DNA of 37,325 nt from Chrysochromulina tobinii (lineage: Eukaryota > Haptophyta > Prymnesiales > Chrysochromulinaceae), in assembly GCA_001275005.1 (NCBI GenBank), contig JWZX01003190.1, forward strand, positions 1 through 37,325, written 5' to 3'. Position numbers and translations under genes: made by a program. The first letter of the stretch is position 1. Each line of letters begins with the position of its first letter. The notes under the pieces are model-generated. The model was not told the DNA's origin and made no database searches. It saw nothing but the letters and a program-made list of their open reading frames with translations. Shown here in pieces: positions 9,061-18,509 of the stretch.

Positions 9061-9603
9061 TGAAATATCTGCGTCGGTCGGTCGGCTGTCCCTCCCTCCC
9101 GACCGACCGTGGCTCCGACAGAGACCAAAGTCGCCCGCTCGCCCTATCAAGGGTTCAAATAACGCTAGGGACTACATGTAGGATGTACATCACAAATATA
9201 CATACATGTACCTCGCGAGTAAAGGCACCTCCGAGTGGTGCTCGGCTCTGAGGCGGCGAGGTTGGAGGAGGCGAGGGTGGAGGAGGCGACGGCGGTGGTG
9301 GCGAGGGCGGCGGCGGTGACGGCTACGGGCGCGGCCTGGGTGACGGTGAGGGTGGCGGCATGATGCCGGTGGTATAGGGAAGTTGGGTGGCAGAGGTGAT
9401 GGTGACGGGTGGAAATCAAGGACTGGGGATGAGCTACTTTGGTTTGCTCATGGGTTTGCTGGGGCCGTCCTGTGGGCTCGCGCGCGCCCTTCTGAGCGGA
9501 CGAGTATTAACAGGCCAGGTTCACACGCCGTGTCTCACACCTGAGTTGCCGATCGCACAGGGTCGGAGCCGCAGCGCCGCCAGCCGCCGTGAAGGCAGAC
9601 GCT

Positions 9604-10323
9604 ATGGGAGCCTTAGCGCCTATGTCGACCAACCGTCTGTTGCTGGAGCTGGCACGCGAGCGAAATGCAGACTTGCGAGAGCAGAACACAGACCTGCGCG
9701 ACGACAACACGCGCCTGCGCCAGGAAAACGCAGTGCTCCGTCACGAACTCGCTGCCGCGAGGCGCACTATTGAGGAGGTGATGGCGGACGCTGCAACCGC
9801 ACGGCGAGCGGCGGCCGCGAAAGTCGCGCAGCCAGCGTCCGCCATCGCCGCGATGCCAGCTTCCGCGCGGACGCCAAATGTAATGCCAGCTTCGCGAACG
9901 TCCCGTTCTGCGGTGAGCGCATCAGTCACGCCCAGTTCGGCATCGCTGGCTGCACCACTTCCGAAGGCTGCCTTTCGCATCGTGCGGGACGCGCCAGCAA
10001 CGCAGCGGCATCAAGGCCTCAAGATAGTATCAGCGCGCCAGCCGGCTTCCGTCGCTGCGGCGGCCGCCGCTGTTGCTGATAACGAGCAGCGCGAGCGCGA
10101 GGCGGAGGCTCGGAACACATGGCGTGCAGAGAGGGCATTGGCTGCACTGGTGATCCAATCGCACGCGAGGGCCTTGCTAGTGCAGCAGCGCCTCAACCTG
10201 GCTCGCGCGAGGTTTGCGGCCGTGCAGAAGCTCCAGGCCGTTGTTCGCGGCAACGCGGCTCGAGGAATCGCGGAACGTCGACGATTCGAAGGGCCATGCA
10301 CTCGGTTTGGATTCAGGGATTGA
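9604..10323 (+). CDS. IQ-motif coiled-coil protein
   Basis: A 239-residue protein. Residues about 10-60 form a heptad-rich coiled coil (LARERNADLREQNTDLRDDN, RLRQENAVLRHEL). A low-complexity Ala/Ser/Pro middle follows. The C-terminal 80 residues carry two IQ motifs, ALVIQSHARALLVQQRL and VQKLQAVVRGNAARGI, which in known proteins bind calmodulin or EF-hand light chains. The likely role is as a calmodulin-regulated scaffold, possibly cytoskeletal; that is inference. The frame opens at a GTG (9589), but the first ATG is 9604. An upstream exon cannot be excluded. The final 10 residues after the second IQ (GPCTRFGFRD) look like run-out. Confidence 0.75.
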   Translation: MGALAPMSTNRLLLELARERNADLREQNTDLRDDNTRLRQENAVLRHELAAARRTIEEVMADAATARRAAAAKVAQPASAIAAMPASARTPNVMPASRTSRSAVSASVTPSSASLAAPLPKAAFRIVRDAPATQRHQGLKIVSARQPASVAAAAAAVADNEQREREAEARNTWRAERALAALVIQSHARALLVQQRLNLARARFAAVQKLQAVVRGNAARGIAERRRFEGPCTRFGFRD

Positions 10324-10837
10324 GGATTGTGTGCGAATCCAGGATAAATAATATGCCTCTTAGGAATCCTACGTTGCCGCTCCAGTCTTAGTCTTCACGT
10401 CTACGTCTACGTGCGCGTGAACCGTGTGATGGCTGGTGTACCGTCAGAGCGGGCGAGAGGCGGCGGGCGGCGGGCGGGCGAGCGGGCGACCGCGCGCAGT
10501 CCGCAGAGAGGCGCGTACGTGACCGACGCGCACGCGGGTCAAGACGGTGCGAGAGGTACCCCGAGATACGTAGTTGGTTTATACATGTAATTGTTGGCTT
10601 CTCTGAACAGGCGCCTGTTTCAACTTCACGTTTCGCAACGCGTGAATTCACGCACTACGAATGTATCGTATTGTCTTCACAGCTGTGCTGCTTACGTGTT
10701 TTGTGTATTAACATGAAATCACGCTGCAAATTCACGCCCGGATGCGAGCGATCGGATAGCTAATCGATGTCGGGTCCTCTGGCAATTGACACCTGCATGC
10801 GCTTGGTCCACTTCAACCGACTCGTGCCCGCGGATGC
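10324..10837. other. Intergenic region upstream of the glycosyltransferase gene
   Basis: About 510 bp. A G+C-rich low-complexity part (GGCGGGCGGGCGAGCGGGCG, near 10460) is followed by an AT-richer part (10560-10770). No gene or known element is recognised. Confidence 0.4.
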
Positions 10838-13800
10838 ATGGTGCCGCTGAGCCGCACTTCGCTTCGCCTCATAGGCCTCATCGTGCTCGGAGTCGTGTGC
10901 CATGTGCTCCTGCGCCACCACGCGGCTGAGCTCGCCAAGAGCCGGCGACTACCGCCGAAGCAGCAGCAGGCGAAGCAGGAGCTCGCCCAGGCAGCATCGC
11001 ACGTGCCCAGTACCAGTACCACAGCTGTCGGCAGCGAGGCCTGTCGCACGGGAGCGCCGTTGAGTGTGCTCCTCATCCACGAGCACCACCTCAAGCCGAT
11101 CGGCTCCGACGTTCGGCTGCTCGGGGTCGTCGCGCAGGTGCGACGGGTGCCACGGAGTGCTTGCGCATGCTGCTAAGTGCATGCTGATTACATGCTGATG
11201 ATTTCCTGCTGATTGCATGCTGATGGGTGCCTGCCGCAGCTGCGCGGCCTAGGCCACACTGTCTCGCTGCTTTTCCGTGGCAAGACACCCACTGAGCAGC
11301 GCTCGCCGCCGACGCACGAGCTCGCCGCGCTCCTTGGCGCGGCGCGGAGCAGCGAGACGGAGCTCTCGCCTACAGAGGCCCCGCCGCACGTGCCGTCGAT
11401 CTACGAGTACTCCGAGCTCGATTCGCTCGCGACGCTGGCGCGGCAGGGGTGGTTTGACGTGGTGCTGTGCCCGCTCTGGTTTTGGCGCGACCCGATGGCC
11501 TCGGCCGCCGAGCTTCTGCTCCCGACTCTCGCGCTCCACGCGCCCGAGGGCCGACGGCCCTTCATCGCTGTCCTGTCGGACGACGCACACTCGTATAAGG
11601 CCTCGATGATGGCGGAGTGGGAAACTTCGGTGGAGCGCAAGGCATTTCATCAGGGCAAGGCGCACTCCCTGCCACCCCGCCAGCGCGCCGTGTACGAGCT
11701 CGCCGACGCCGTCGTCCACATCTCTGCGGCTGATTCCGCACTCGAGCGCAGTGCGTTCAACGCGTCGTGTCGCCACTGGCACGTGCTCAAGATGTCGCCG
11801 CGCGGCGTGCGGCTAATGAATACGTCGAGCTCGCGCCAGCTCGCTCAGCGGCGCATGCTCGAACAGGGGCCACAGCCGATACCGCAGGGGCAGCAAGGGC
11901 AGCAAGGGCAGGAGCAGGAGCAGGAGCAGCAGCAGCAGCAGAAGGGCACGGGGCAGCGCAGGCTGCTTCAGCTCAACGAGGGCGAGGAGGCGCCACAGGC
12001 GGAGGCACAGCAGTCTCAGGGCGAGCAGCAGCCGCCGTTACAAGGCTCGGAGGCACAGGAAGAGGTGGGGCGCGATGGGGGACTCCCGGCTGATCCTGCT
12101 GATGAGGCGAATGAGGCGAATGAGGCGAATGAGGCGAATGAGGGGCGCGATGGGGGACTCCCTGCTGACGAGGTGCAAGAGGCTTACACTCAGAGCGATG
12201 AGGCGGCGCAAGGCGATGCTGAGGCTAAGAGCAACGAGGCAGCGCAGGGCGGTCAGGAATCCTCTTTTGAGGAGGTCGAGCAAGCCGACAAGGCGCAAGG
12301 CAAGGAGGCATCACGAGGACAGGCGTCACAACGCGAGAAGCAGCAGCAGCAGAAGGAGGAGGAGGTGGAGGAGGTGGAGGAGGTAGAGGAGGAGGCAGAG
12401 GAAGAGGTGGTTGTGGATCAGGAACCTCCACAAGCGCAGTCACAGCAGGAGGATGCAACCCCTGAGCTGCAGGAGGGGGAGACGGCGGTGCCGGCGGCAC
12501 TGGAGGCGCGGGAGGCGGCGGCGATGGAGCAGACGGCGGCAAAGGAGCAGACGGCGGCAAAGGAAGAGATAGAGGCGAAGGGGGAGACGGTGATGAAGGA
12601 GGCGCCGGAGAAGGTGCCGGAGGAGGCGCCGAAGGAGGCGCCGGAGGAGGCGCCGAAGGAGGCGCCGGAGGAGGCGCCGGAGGAGGCGCCGGAGCTTGCG
12701 CAGGGCGAGCAGCACCCCTCAGACGAAGATGAAGATCATCATCAGCAGCAGGCGCAGGAGGGGGAGGGCCGGGCGGCAGAGGCGGAGGCGCCCGAGCCGC
12801 CATCGGAGCCACCATCGGAGCCGGAGCAGCAGCAGCCTGTACAGCAGCCCGTACAGCAGCCCGTACAGCAGCCTGCGCAGCATTCGGCTGACGATGATGA
12901 GGGCATCATTCACACCAAGAACACCGATGAGTCGTCCTCCACGCCGTCACCCTCGTTGCCGCCCCCGAGCGCATCGCGGACTGCAGAGATGGCACCCTCC
13001 CAAATTAGGAAGGATGATGTGGTCCAAATTAGGAATGCAGCGGCAACGGCGTCCGCAGCGGCAGCAGCCAGCAAGGGCGCGCTGGCCGGCGCCGTCGCGA
13101 GCGGCCTCGAGGGCGCGCTGACCGGCGCCGTCGCGAGCGGCCTCGTCTTCCCGCCCTCGAGGATCGGCTTCATGGGCAACGGCATCACGCCAACGAACCA
13201 TCTTTCTATCGAGTGGTTCCTGAGCGAGGTGTGGCCCGCGCTCAGGACGGCACTACCGAGCGTGCGGCTGCGGCTCGTCGGCTATGCGCCCGATGACCGC
13301 CCGAAGAGGCAGCAGGGCAAGCCGTGCGACGCGCTCAGCTCGCCCGTACGCTGCGGCTGGGCGTGGCGCACCTCGCTGGCGGGGCACGAGGCGGCAGGTG
13401 GCGTGGATGAGCTCGGCTTCATCTCAGATGCGGAGATGGTCGAAGAGCTCCTTAGCTGGCGTGCGATGATCGTGCCGATCCTACGCTCGACCGGCGTGAA
13501 CACCAAGCTGCTGCCTGGCCTCCAGCTTGGCGTCCCCATCGTCCTCACGAGCGTCTCGGCGTCGCCACTCGGCATCCCGACTGACGACTCCGTCGCGCTG
13601 CTCGCCGACGACGCGCCCACGTTCGTGCGCCAGCTGCGTCGGTTGCACGAGCACCCTTTGGAGGCACTCCGATTGGCCGCCTCGGCGCGCCGCCATTGGG
13701 AGCGGCTACTGGATGAGGATCGATCCGCGTCTGATCTCGCGCCGCTGCTGCAGCTGGGGTGCGACGTGCTGCAGCACGTCCCTGAAAGCGAGCGCCCCTT

Positions 13801-15199
13801 GCCGCTACCCAAGGTGCCCAGCACGGCGCGCTCCGCCGCCGGCTTGCGCTCAGACTTTGCCGCCGCCGCGGCCTTGCCGCCTCCGGTGGCCGCTCGCTGT
13901 TGGGGCGCCATGGTGCCGCCTGCGGTCGTCGTCATGATGCATGGCAGCGCGGCGTCGGAGAGCTCGGTGATGCACGCGCACGCACTGTGGGAAGCTCTCT
14001 GCCTCAAATGCAGCCTGCAGTGCGTGCACGGACGCGGCGGCCGCCGCCCGCTACCAAATTGGGACGTCCTGGTGGAGCACGAAGCGACACACTCTGCCGC
14101 CGAGCTCACTGACGCCCTCATGGCCGCCTCAAAGCGCATCTTCCCGCGACCCATGTATCTGGTCCACAACCCAGCCGCGCAGTTCCCCGCCGTGTTCCAA
14201 TACAGCGCACGCGGCGCGACGCTCGCGGCGGTGGCGCGGGGCGAGCGGCTGCGCGCACGGCTGCCCGCGGCCCTGGCCGCCGCGGGCTTCAAGCAGCACA
14301 TGTGGGCGAGCCGACCGCTCGAGCCGCTAGCGAATGGCACTCGAGGCGCCGCGCTCGACGTGGCGTGGCGTGACACATTGACCGCGCTAGGGCTCGCGCG
14401 CTCGTCACTGCCGCCGCTCCTCGCAGTCGCCGAGCGGCTGCGGCTTCGTCTTTCGGCCGACCGAGCTGCCGAGCCTCTGTGGATCGGCTGCTACCGGGAC
14501 AGGGGGCCATCGCGTGACGTGGCCAACGGTCCACGCAACAGCGGGCACACGACGCTCAGCTGTGCAGCCGCCTGCATCGACGCCCCCGTCTTCGCGATGG
14601 CCAACGGCGGACAGTGCTTCTGCGGCACGTCCCTCGCACGTGCGACGAACCACTCGAAGCGCGTGCCGCCCTCGCAATGCGGCGCCATCTGCGAGGCCGA
14701 GGAGGGGAAACTGCCGCCGCGCTACTGCGGCGGCGGCGCGCGCAACGCTGTGTACGTGAGCCGCGGCACTCTCTTGCCCGTGGAGCGCTCGCTCCTGATG
14801 GCGTCGCCGCCGCCGCCCTCCATCCAGGGGCACGCCGCCCACGGGGAGCTCGAGGCCGCAAAGGGTGCTGCCCCGGGCAGGGCCACGCGTGCTGCCGGCG
14901 CCGGCGGTGGCGGTGGCGGCGCCAGCGCTGGCGGTGGTGGCGGCGACGGCGGCGAGGCCAAAGTGAAGGACAGCAAGGGCAACAGCGGAACCAAGGACAA
15001 GAGTGGCAGCAAGGACAAGAGCGTAACCAAGGCGAAAGGCAGTAGCAAGGCGAAGAGCGGCGGCAAGGTCGCGAAGAAGAAAACGTCGGTCAAGAAAGTC
15101 AGCAGCCACGAGAGTAAGAAGAAGCACAAAGCGGCGGCCAAGCCCAAGGCGACGGCCTTTAAGTCCAAGGCAAGGCGCGGCCATGAGAAGAAGAACTAG
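10838..15199 (+). CDS. Type II membrane GT-B glycosyltransferase with WSC domain
   Basis: Two exons, 10838-11137 and 11240-15199, phase 0, joined as LGVVAQ|LRGLGHTVSLLFRG; 1419 residues. An N-terminal signal anchor (LIGLIVLGVVCHVLL) suggests a Golgi/ER type II protein. The N-lobe (VLLIHEHHLKPIGSDVRLLG to about 305) and a GT4-like C-lobe (about 735-940: GFMGNG, VRLRLVGYAP, GFISDAEMVE, TGVNTKLLPGLQLGVPIVLT) are separated by about 420 residues of Gln/Glu/Ala/Pro low complexity. A WSC-type Cys-rich carbohydrate-binding domain follows near 1175-1275 (IGCYRDRG, GGQCFCGTS, PPRYCGGGARNAVYV), and then a Lys-rich tail. The donor and acceptor substrates are unknown. ATG 10838 lies just upstream of the anchor. 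The 102-nt intron contains CTGAT repeats. The GT4 family call is by motif, without alignment. Confidence 0.85.
11138..11239 (+). other. Intron of the glycosyltransferase gene, CTGAT repeats
   Basis: 102 nt, donor CGCAG|GTGCGACG and acceptor CTGCCGCAG|CTGCGCGG. Reading across it restores a continuous N-lobe strand. From about 11170 to 11226 it is built of degenerate TGCATGCTGAT units with four CTGAT copies. The ten bases around the two junctions (CGCAG + TGCG) are alike. Confidence 0.85.
12104..12146 (+). repeat. In-frame 9-bp coding repeat (NEANEA)
   Basis: The unit GAGGCGAAT, encoding Glu-Ala-Asn, is repeated four to five times inside the low-complexity insertion of the glycosyltransferase. 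A longer flanking duplication (GCGCGATGGGGGACTCCC, at about 12068 and 12147) surrounds it, showing expansion by tandem duplication. Confidence 0.85.
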
Positions 15200-15686
15200 A
15201 GGGCTCGTCCACCGTGCATCATGTGGCACACTAACGCGCGCGGCCGCCGCCTCCCCCGGGCCGCGACTCCCCCGGTGCCCGGTGCGCACTCCGCACTCTC
15301 TCGCGGAGGAGAGCGGTCCGGTTCGATTCCATTTCCACGTGCCGCAACCAAATGGACTCGACCACAACTCTCGGTAGACGGCTCCGACCCGGTTCCGCGG
15401 TTCCGTTCGGCTGCGCGAGTCGCCGACGGCGCGACGGGTGAGTGGGCGAACCGCCCCGCGCCACCGGCCCCGCCCCCGACACGCCCGGTCGTTCGTCCCT
15501 TGATGAGAGTCTGCTCTGCTCTCTCGCTCAGACGTGGATACCGGGCACGTAGAAATACTGTGTACGAGTGCATGAGTCCATTTTCAAGGTGTCTGTTTGC
15601 ATACTTCTACTGTACACGCATGCGCTGCCGCCGAGCTCGGCAAGCCCACCTGGAGATCCTCTCCCTCATCTCTCGCGGCCTCCAAT
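15200..15686. other. Convergent intergenic region, no gene seen
   Basis: About 490 bp between the glycosyltransferase stop (+) and the RPL38 stop (-). A GGTTCGATTCC at 15320 resembles a tRNA B box but has no matching stems. Nothing else is found. Confidence 0.4.
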
Positions 15687-16551
15687 CTAAATGTCCTTGA
15701 CGGTCAGGCCGGGCGGCAGCGACTGCTTCAGCTTGTCGGCCTTCTCGAGGTCCTTCACGCACAGGGTGTACAGGTATTTGCTGCAGCGCACCTTGAACTT
15801 CACGACGTCCTTCGACTTCTTGATCTTAACGGCTGCGGGGAGCGAGCGGGCACGGGGCTGTCAGCAAGGCTGACGCAAGCTATGGCGGATGGCACAAGGC
15901 GTAGCAGCGCAGCAGCACGAGCGTAGCCCCACGATGGGCCGCGCCCCCTACGCTGCTGTGGGCCGGGCCACACTCCGCCGCGCCATGCTGCAGCACTTGG
16001 CAATGATCGAAAGCTGGCTGAGGGCTCACGACTCGCAACTGCGTCCGGCCATATCGATCTCTCGCCTGGACGATACAGAGCAGAGAAGCGATGCGGCCGG
16101 GCGCAGTAGCAAGGGACGGCGAGCCCCTTCAGGCGGCGAGGCGGCGTGCTCGCGGAAGACGCTCCGAAATGCCGCAAAGCACGGTGCAGCTGCACAGAGC
16201 GGTGGTCGCTGCCTCAATGGCTGCTCCGTGCAGCAGCAGCAGCGTGCCTTGCAACATCTCGGTGCGTCTCGCGTGCGCATCGCGCCGCCACCGCCACAGC
16301 GTCAGCAGAGCGCCGCCGATATCCGCTTGACGTCTCTCTCTGGCATGCAGGCTACGGAGCGAAGGCCACGCAGCGCAGGCAGGTTCGTGGCATTCGCTGG
16401 TAGCGTACACTTGGCGTCCTTCCTGCGCGCGGTGAGCAGGAAATCCTTGATCTCGTTGATCTGCTTCGGCTGCGAGCACGCGAGTCCGAGCACGACCCGT
16501 CAGCCAGTCAGGGTCAGGCAAGCGAGGCAGAAGAGGCGCGTCGCTCACCAT
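15687..16551 (-). CDS. RPL38: 60S ribosomal protein L38 (eL38)
   Basis: Reconstructed from three exons on the minus strand: 16551-16549 (the ATG alone), 16469-16409 and 15832-15687. Introns are 16470-16548 (79 nt, ATG|GTGAGC to CTCGCAG) and 15833-16408 (576 nt, AAGT|GTACGC to CCCGCAG, phase 1, rebuilding Ser). The product is 69 residues, close to the usual 70: [22 protein letters not shown], then [20 protein letters not shown] and ending [15 protein letters not shown]. It is a small structural protein of the large ribosomal subunit. A coding start at the very end of exon 1 is common in ribosomal protein genes. The open frames crossing the 576-nt intron are spurious. The intron could host a small RNA, but I could not identify box motifs. 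Confidence 0.95.
15833..16408 (-). other. Large intron 2 of RPL38
   Basis: At 576 nt it is much longer than most introns in the window. It has no tandem CTGAT array and no repeat of the splice junctions, unlike introns in neighbouring genes. Its open frames on both strands do not look coding. Intron-hosted snoRNAs are common in ribosomal protein genes, but I see no convincing C/D pair. Confidence 0.8.
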
Positions 16552-16750
16552 GGCTTCCACGCGTTCCACAGAATTCACACGCCGTCGTGGGCACCCGCGG
16601 AGTGAACGCGAAGGCGCGTGCCTGCCGGCGATGGTTCCCCCGACTCCCCCAACCCCCCTTCTGCTCACCCCCATCACGCCGGCGCGAGTTTGACGAACTC
16701 CGCGGACGAGGCGCTCTGGGCCCGCTCTCGTCTCGAGCAAGAGGCACTAG

Positions 16751-17890
16751 ACGAGGGCCGGCTGGCTGCGGCGCGTGGCGCTCGCACGTGGTCTTGGCGT
16801 GCTCGAACGCTTCGACTTTGCCGAGCACGCGCCCATCGCCTACGAAACGGGAGCGACGCAGGAGGCGGCGGACGCGCTGGGCAGCGAGCCGCAGCTGCAG
16901 CTACGCACACTGCACGCGATGCTGGCGACATCGCGCTGCCTGCAGTTAAGCACCCTGCACGCACTGCGCCAGCTGCCCGCGACCCCATGGCTTCTTCTTG
17001 GCGACGAAGTGCCTCACGAGCCAGTGCCGCCTGGAGAGCGCGGTTGCGAGCCTGCAGTCACGGGGACGCCAGCCGTCGAAGCGGACCCGACATCACTTCT
17101 TCAACTCATCCGACTCGACGGGCGCGCGAGTGTGTGGTGCTTCTCCGAGGACGTCGCCGCCGTCCTCGAGGGTCTGCCGCCTGCGCTGCCCGGCGGCGCG
17201 CACCTGCGCCTGCGCACAGTTGCCGCCGATGGCACTTTGGCGACGGGCGGACGCGTGTGGCACAGCGCTCCCGCCCTCTGCCGTTGGCTTCTCGCGGAGC
17301 GCGGGAGCATACGAGGCACGGCTGTCTGCGAGCTCGGGTGCGGCACCGGCGCCGTCGGCCTGTACGCGGCGGGGCTCGGCGCCTCGATGGTCGTCCTGAC
17401 CGACGGTGCAAGCGAGCTGCTCCCCCTCATTGAGCACAACGTGCGACGCAACGCACAGCTGGTTGCCGAGGCGGCGTGCCAGGCGGCCCTTGTGCGTTGG
17501 GGCTCAGCGGAGGACCTCGCCGCCCTCGAAACGCCGCGCCTCTCGAGGGGTGATCCCAGCCCTTTGCGCTTCGATTGGATCCTGGGCAGCGACACGATCT
17601 ACGACCCGGCGTCGCACGCCCCGCTGTGCGCCACGCTGCGTATGCTCTTCGACCGGCACGCGGGCACCCCACCGCCGCCGCGCGTCATCTTCGCCACCAT
17701 GCCGCGAAGTCGAACGCCGAGTCCCACCGACCGCTCGCGCTACGTGGACGCTGCGATGGCGAGGTTTGAGGAGGTCGCAGCCGCCCACGGGCTGCGCGTC
17801 ACGGCGATGAAGACCTCGCAGAGCGTGTGGACGGACACGGAGTGGCTCGACGCCGCGCCGTTTGTGTTCGAGGTGGCGCGGGCGGTGTAA
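16751..17890 (+). CDS. METTL21/FAM86-like protein methyltransferase (5' end unresolved)
   Basis: A seven-beta-strand SAM methyltransferase of the Methyltransf_16 (lysine methyltransferase) type. Seen: WHSAPALCRWLLAERG, motif I CELGCGTGAVGLYAAGLGA, acidic motif VVLTDGASELL, the helix IEHNVRRNAQ, and the family's (D/S)DxxY-type motif in FDWILGSDTIYDPASHAPL. The tail is strand-like (VWTDTEWLDAAPFVFEVARA). This family methylates lysines of chaperones or translation factors; the substrate here is unknown. The frame is open from 16751 with coding-like third positions, but its first ATG is 16919 (323 residues). Just upstream a different frame (16693-16770: SADEALWARSRLEQEALDEG) also looks coding. 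A missed junction or a one-base indel near 16770-16790 is therefore likely and the true start is not fixed. It is divergent from RPL38. Confidence 0.8.
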   Translation, partial: TRAGWLRRVALARGLGVLERFDFAEHAPIAYETGATQEAADALGSEPQLQLRTLHAMLATSRCLQLSTLHALRQLPATPWLLLGDEVPHEPVPPGERGCEPAVTGTPAVEADPTSLLQLIRLDGRASVWCFSEDVAAVLEGLPPALPGGAHLRLRTVAADGTLATGGRVWHSAPALCRWLLAERGSIRGTAVCELGCGTGAVGLYAAGLGASMVVLTDGASELLPLIEHNVRRNAQLVAEAACQAALVRWGSAEDLAALETPRLSRGDPSPLRFDWILGSDTIYDPASHAPLCATLRMLFDRHAGTPPPPRVIFATMPRSRTPSPTDRSRYVDAAMARFEEVAAAHGLRVTAMKTSQSVWTDTEWLDAAPFVFEVARAV

Positions 17891-18068
17891 CATGCTTCAC
17901 TTGACGTATGAACAGCCGGGAATTTGATGAAGCACACGAAGGTCCGAAATGAGCGCCAAGTTGAGCTCCCCGACTGTTTCGGCGATCGCGGTCCGCGGTC
18001 ACGGGTGCCTCTGTGAGGGGGAGCGCGCGCCGCCCGATCGCCCGATCGCCGAACATTGTGCGTGCGCC

Positions 18069-18509
18069 ATGGCTGCTGAGAGGCTCCCTCTATTCTCGGT
18101 CGCGGTGAAGGACACGAAGCAAATCGACCATTTGGTCTTCAAGGCCGCTGATCTGGACACGAAGACGACGTCGTGGAAGGTGGAGATTCACGATCAGAGC
18201 TGGCCGCACACCAAGACGCTCACTTACGAGGTCAAAAAGCTGACGAAATCATCGGACTGGGACACGCTCACGGTCAGGATACGGCCGCAGAAAGAGGGGA
18301 GGATGCTGGCGTGGCGGGCCACGTACGTTGCAGGCTCCGTGCAGGGCACGTGGAGTCCCGACTGGACTCCGGTTGTGCCGGCGGACGAGCGGCAGAGGGA
18401 CCTCGACACTGGCAACAAGAAGTGGGAGAAGATCTTTGCGCCGTACGTTCCGTATGTTCCAGCCCCACCTGGGCGTCCGTACGTTCCAGTCATGGCTCAT
18501 GCTTGCTGA
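18069..18509 (+). CDS. Small unknown protein
   Basis: 146 residues from ATG 18069 (MAAERLPLFSVAVKDTKQID). An in-frame ATG at 17949 would add 40 residues with less coding-like composition and leave only 58 bp from the preceding stop. The body alternates hydrophobic and polar residues (DHLVFKAADLDTKTTSWKVE, TYEVKKLTKSSDWDTLTVRI, WRATYVAGSVQGTWSPDW), suggesting a beta-rich single-domain fold. The tail repeats YVPYVPAPPGRPYVPV. I do not recognise the family and give no function. G/C-rich third positions support a real gene. Confidence 0.6.
   Translation: MAAERLPLFSVAVKDTKQIDHLVFKAADLDTKTTSWKVEIHDQSWPHTKTLTYEVKKLTKSSDWDTLTVRIRPQKEGRMLAWRATYVAGSVQGTWSPDWTPVVPADERQRDLDTGNKKWEKIFAPYVPYVPAPPGRPYVPVMAHAC

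Larger units (their letters stand above)
7640..9603. other. Gene-poor 2-kb region with repeats and a foldback element
   Basis: No firm gene. It contains a possible short minus-strand ORF (7925-8050), a foldback/MITE-like element (8519-8810), two diverged direct copies of a segment (about 8009-8160 and 8863-9060), and a G-rich triplet-like tract at 9247-9345 (GGAGGCGAGGGTGGAGGAGG type). The base composition is more AT-rich than in the surrounding genes between 8040 and 8200 and between 8630 and 8760. Confidence 0.6.

Noticed and set aside
12225-12815. Pro-rich open frame antisense to the glycosyltransferase insertion
   Set aside because: It is a mirror of the Gln/Glu/Ala repeat coding strand. 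The plus strand continues a firm gene through it.
13282-14376. 364-residue open frame on the minus strand
   Set aside because: It is antisense to the glycosyltransferase catalytic region, has no family features, and arises from G/C-biased third positions.
15310-15345. tRNA-like B box (GGTTCGATTCC)
   Set aside because: The five bases on each side of the loop do not pair, and no acceptor or anticodon stem can be drawn.
15889-16605. 238-residue plus-strand open frame
   Set aside because: It lies antisense to the RPL38 introns, has no domain, and has an irregular composition.
17949-18068. Upstream ATG start for the small unknown protein
   Set aside because: The added 40 residues have weaker coding bias and start only 58 bp after the preceding stop. 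ATG 18069 is preferred, though 17949 cannot be excluded.
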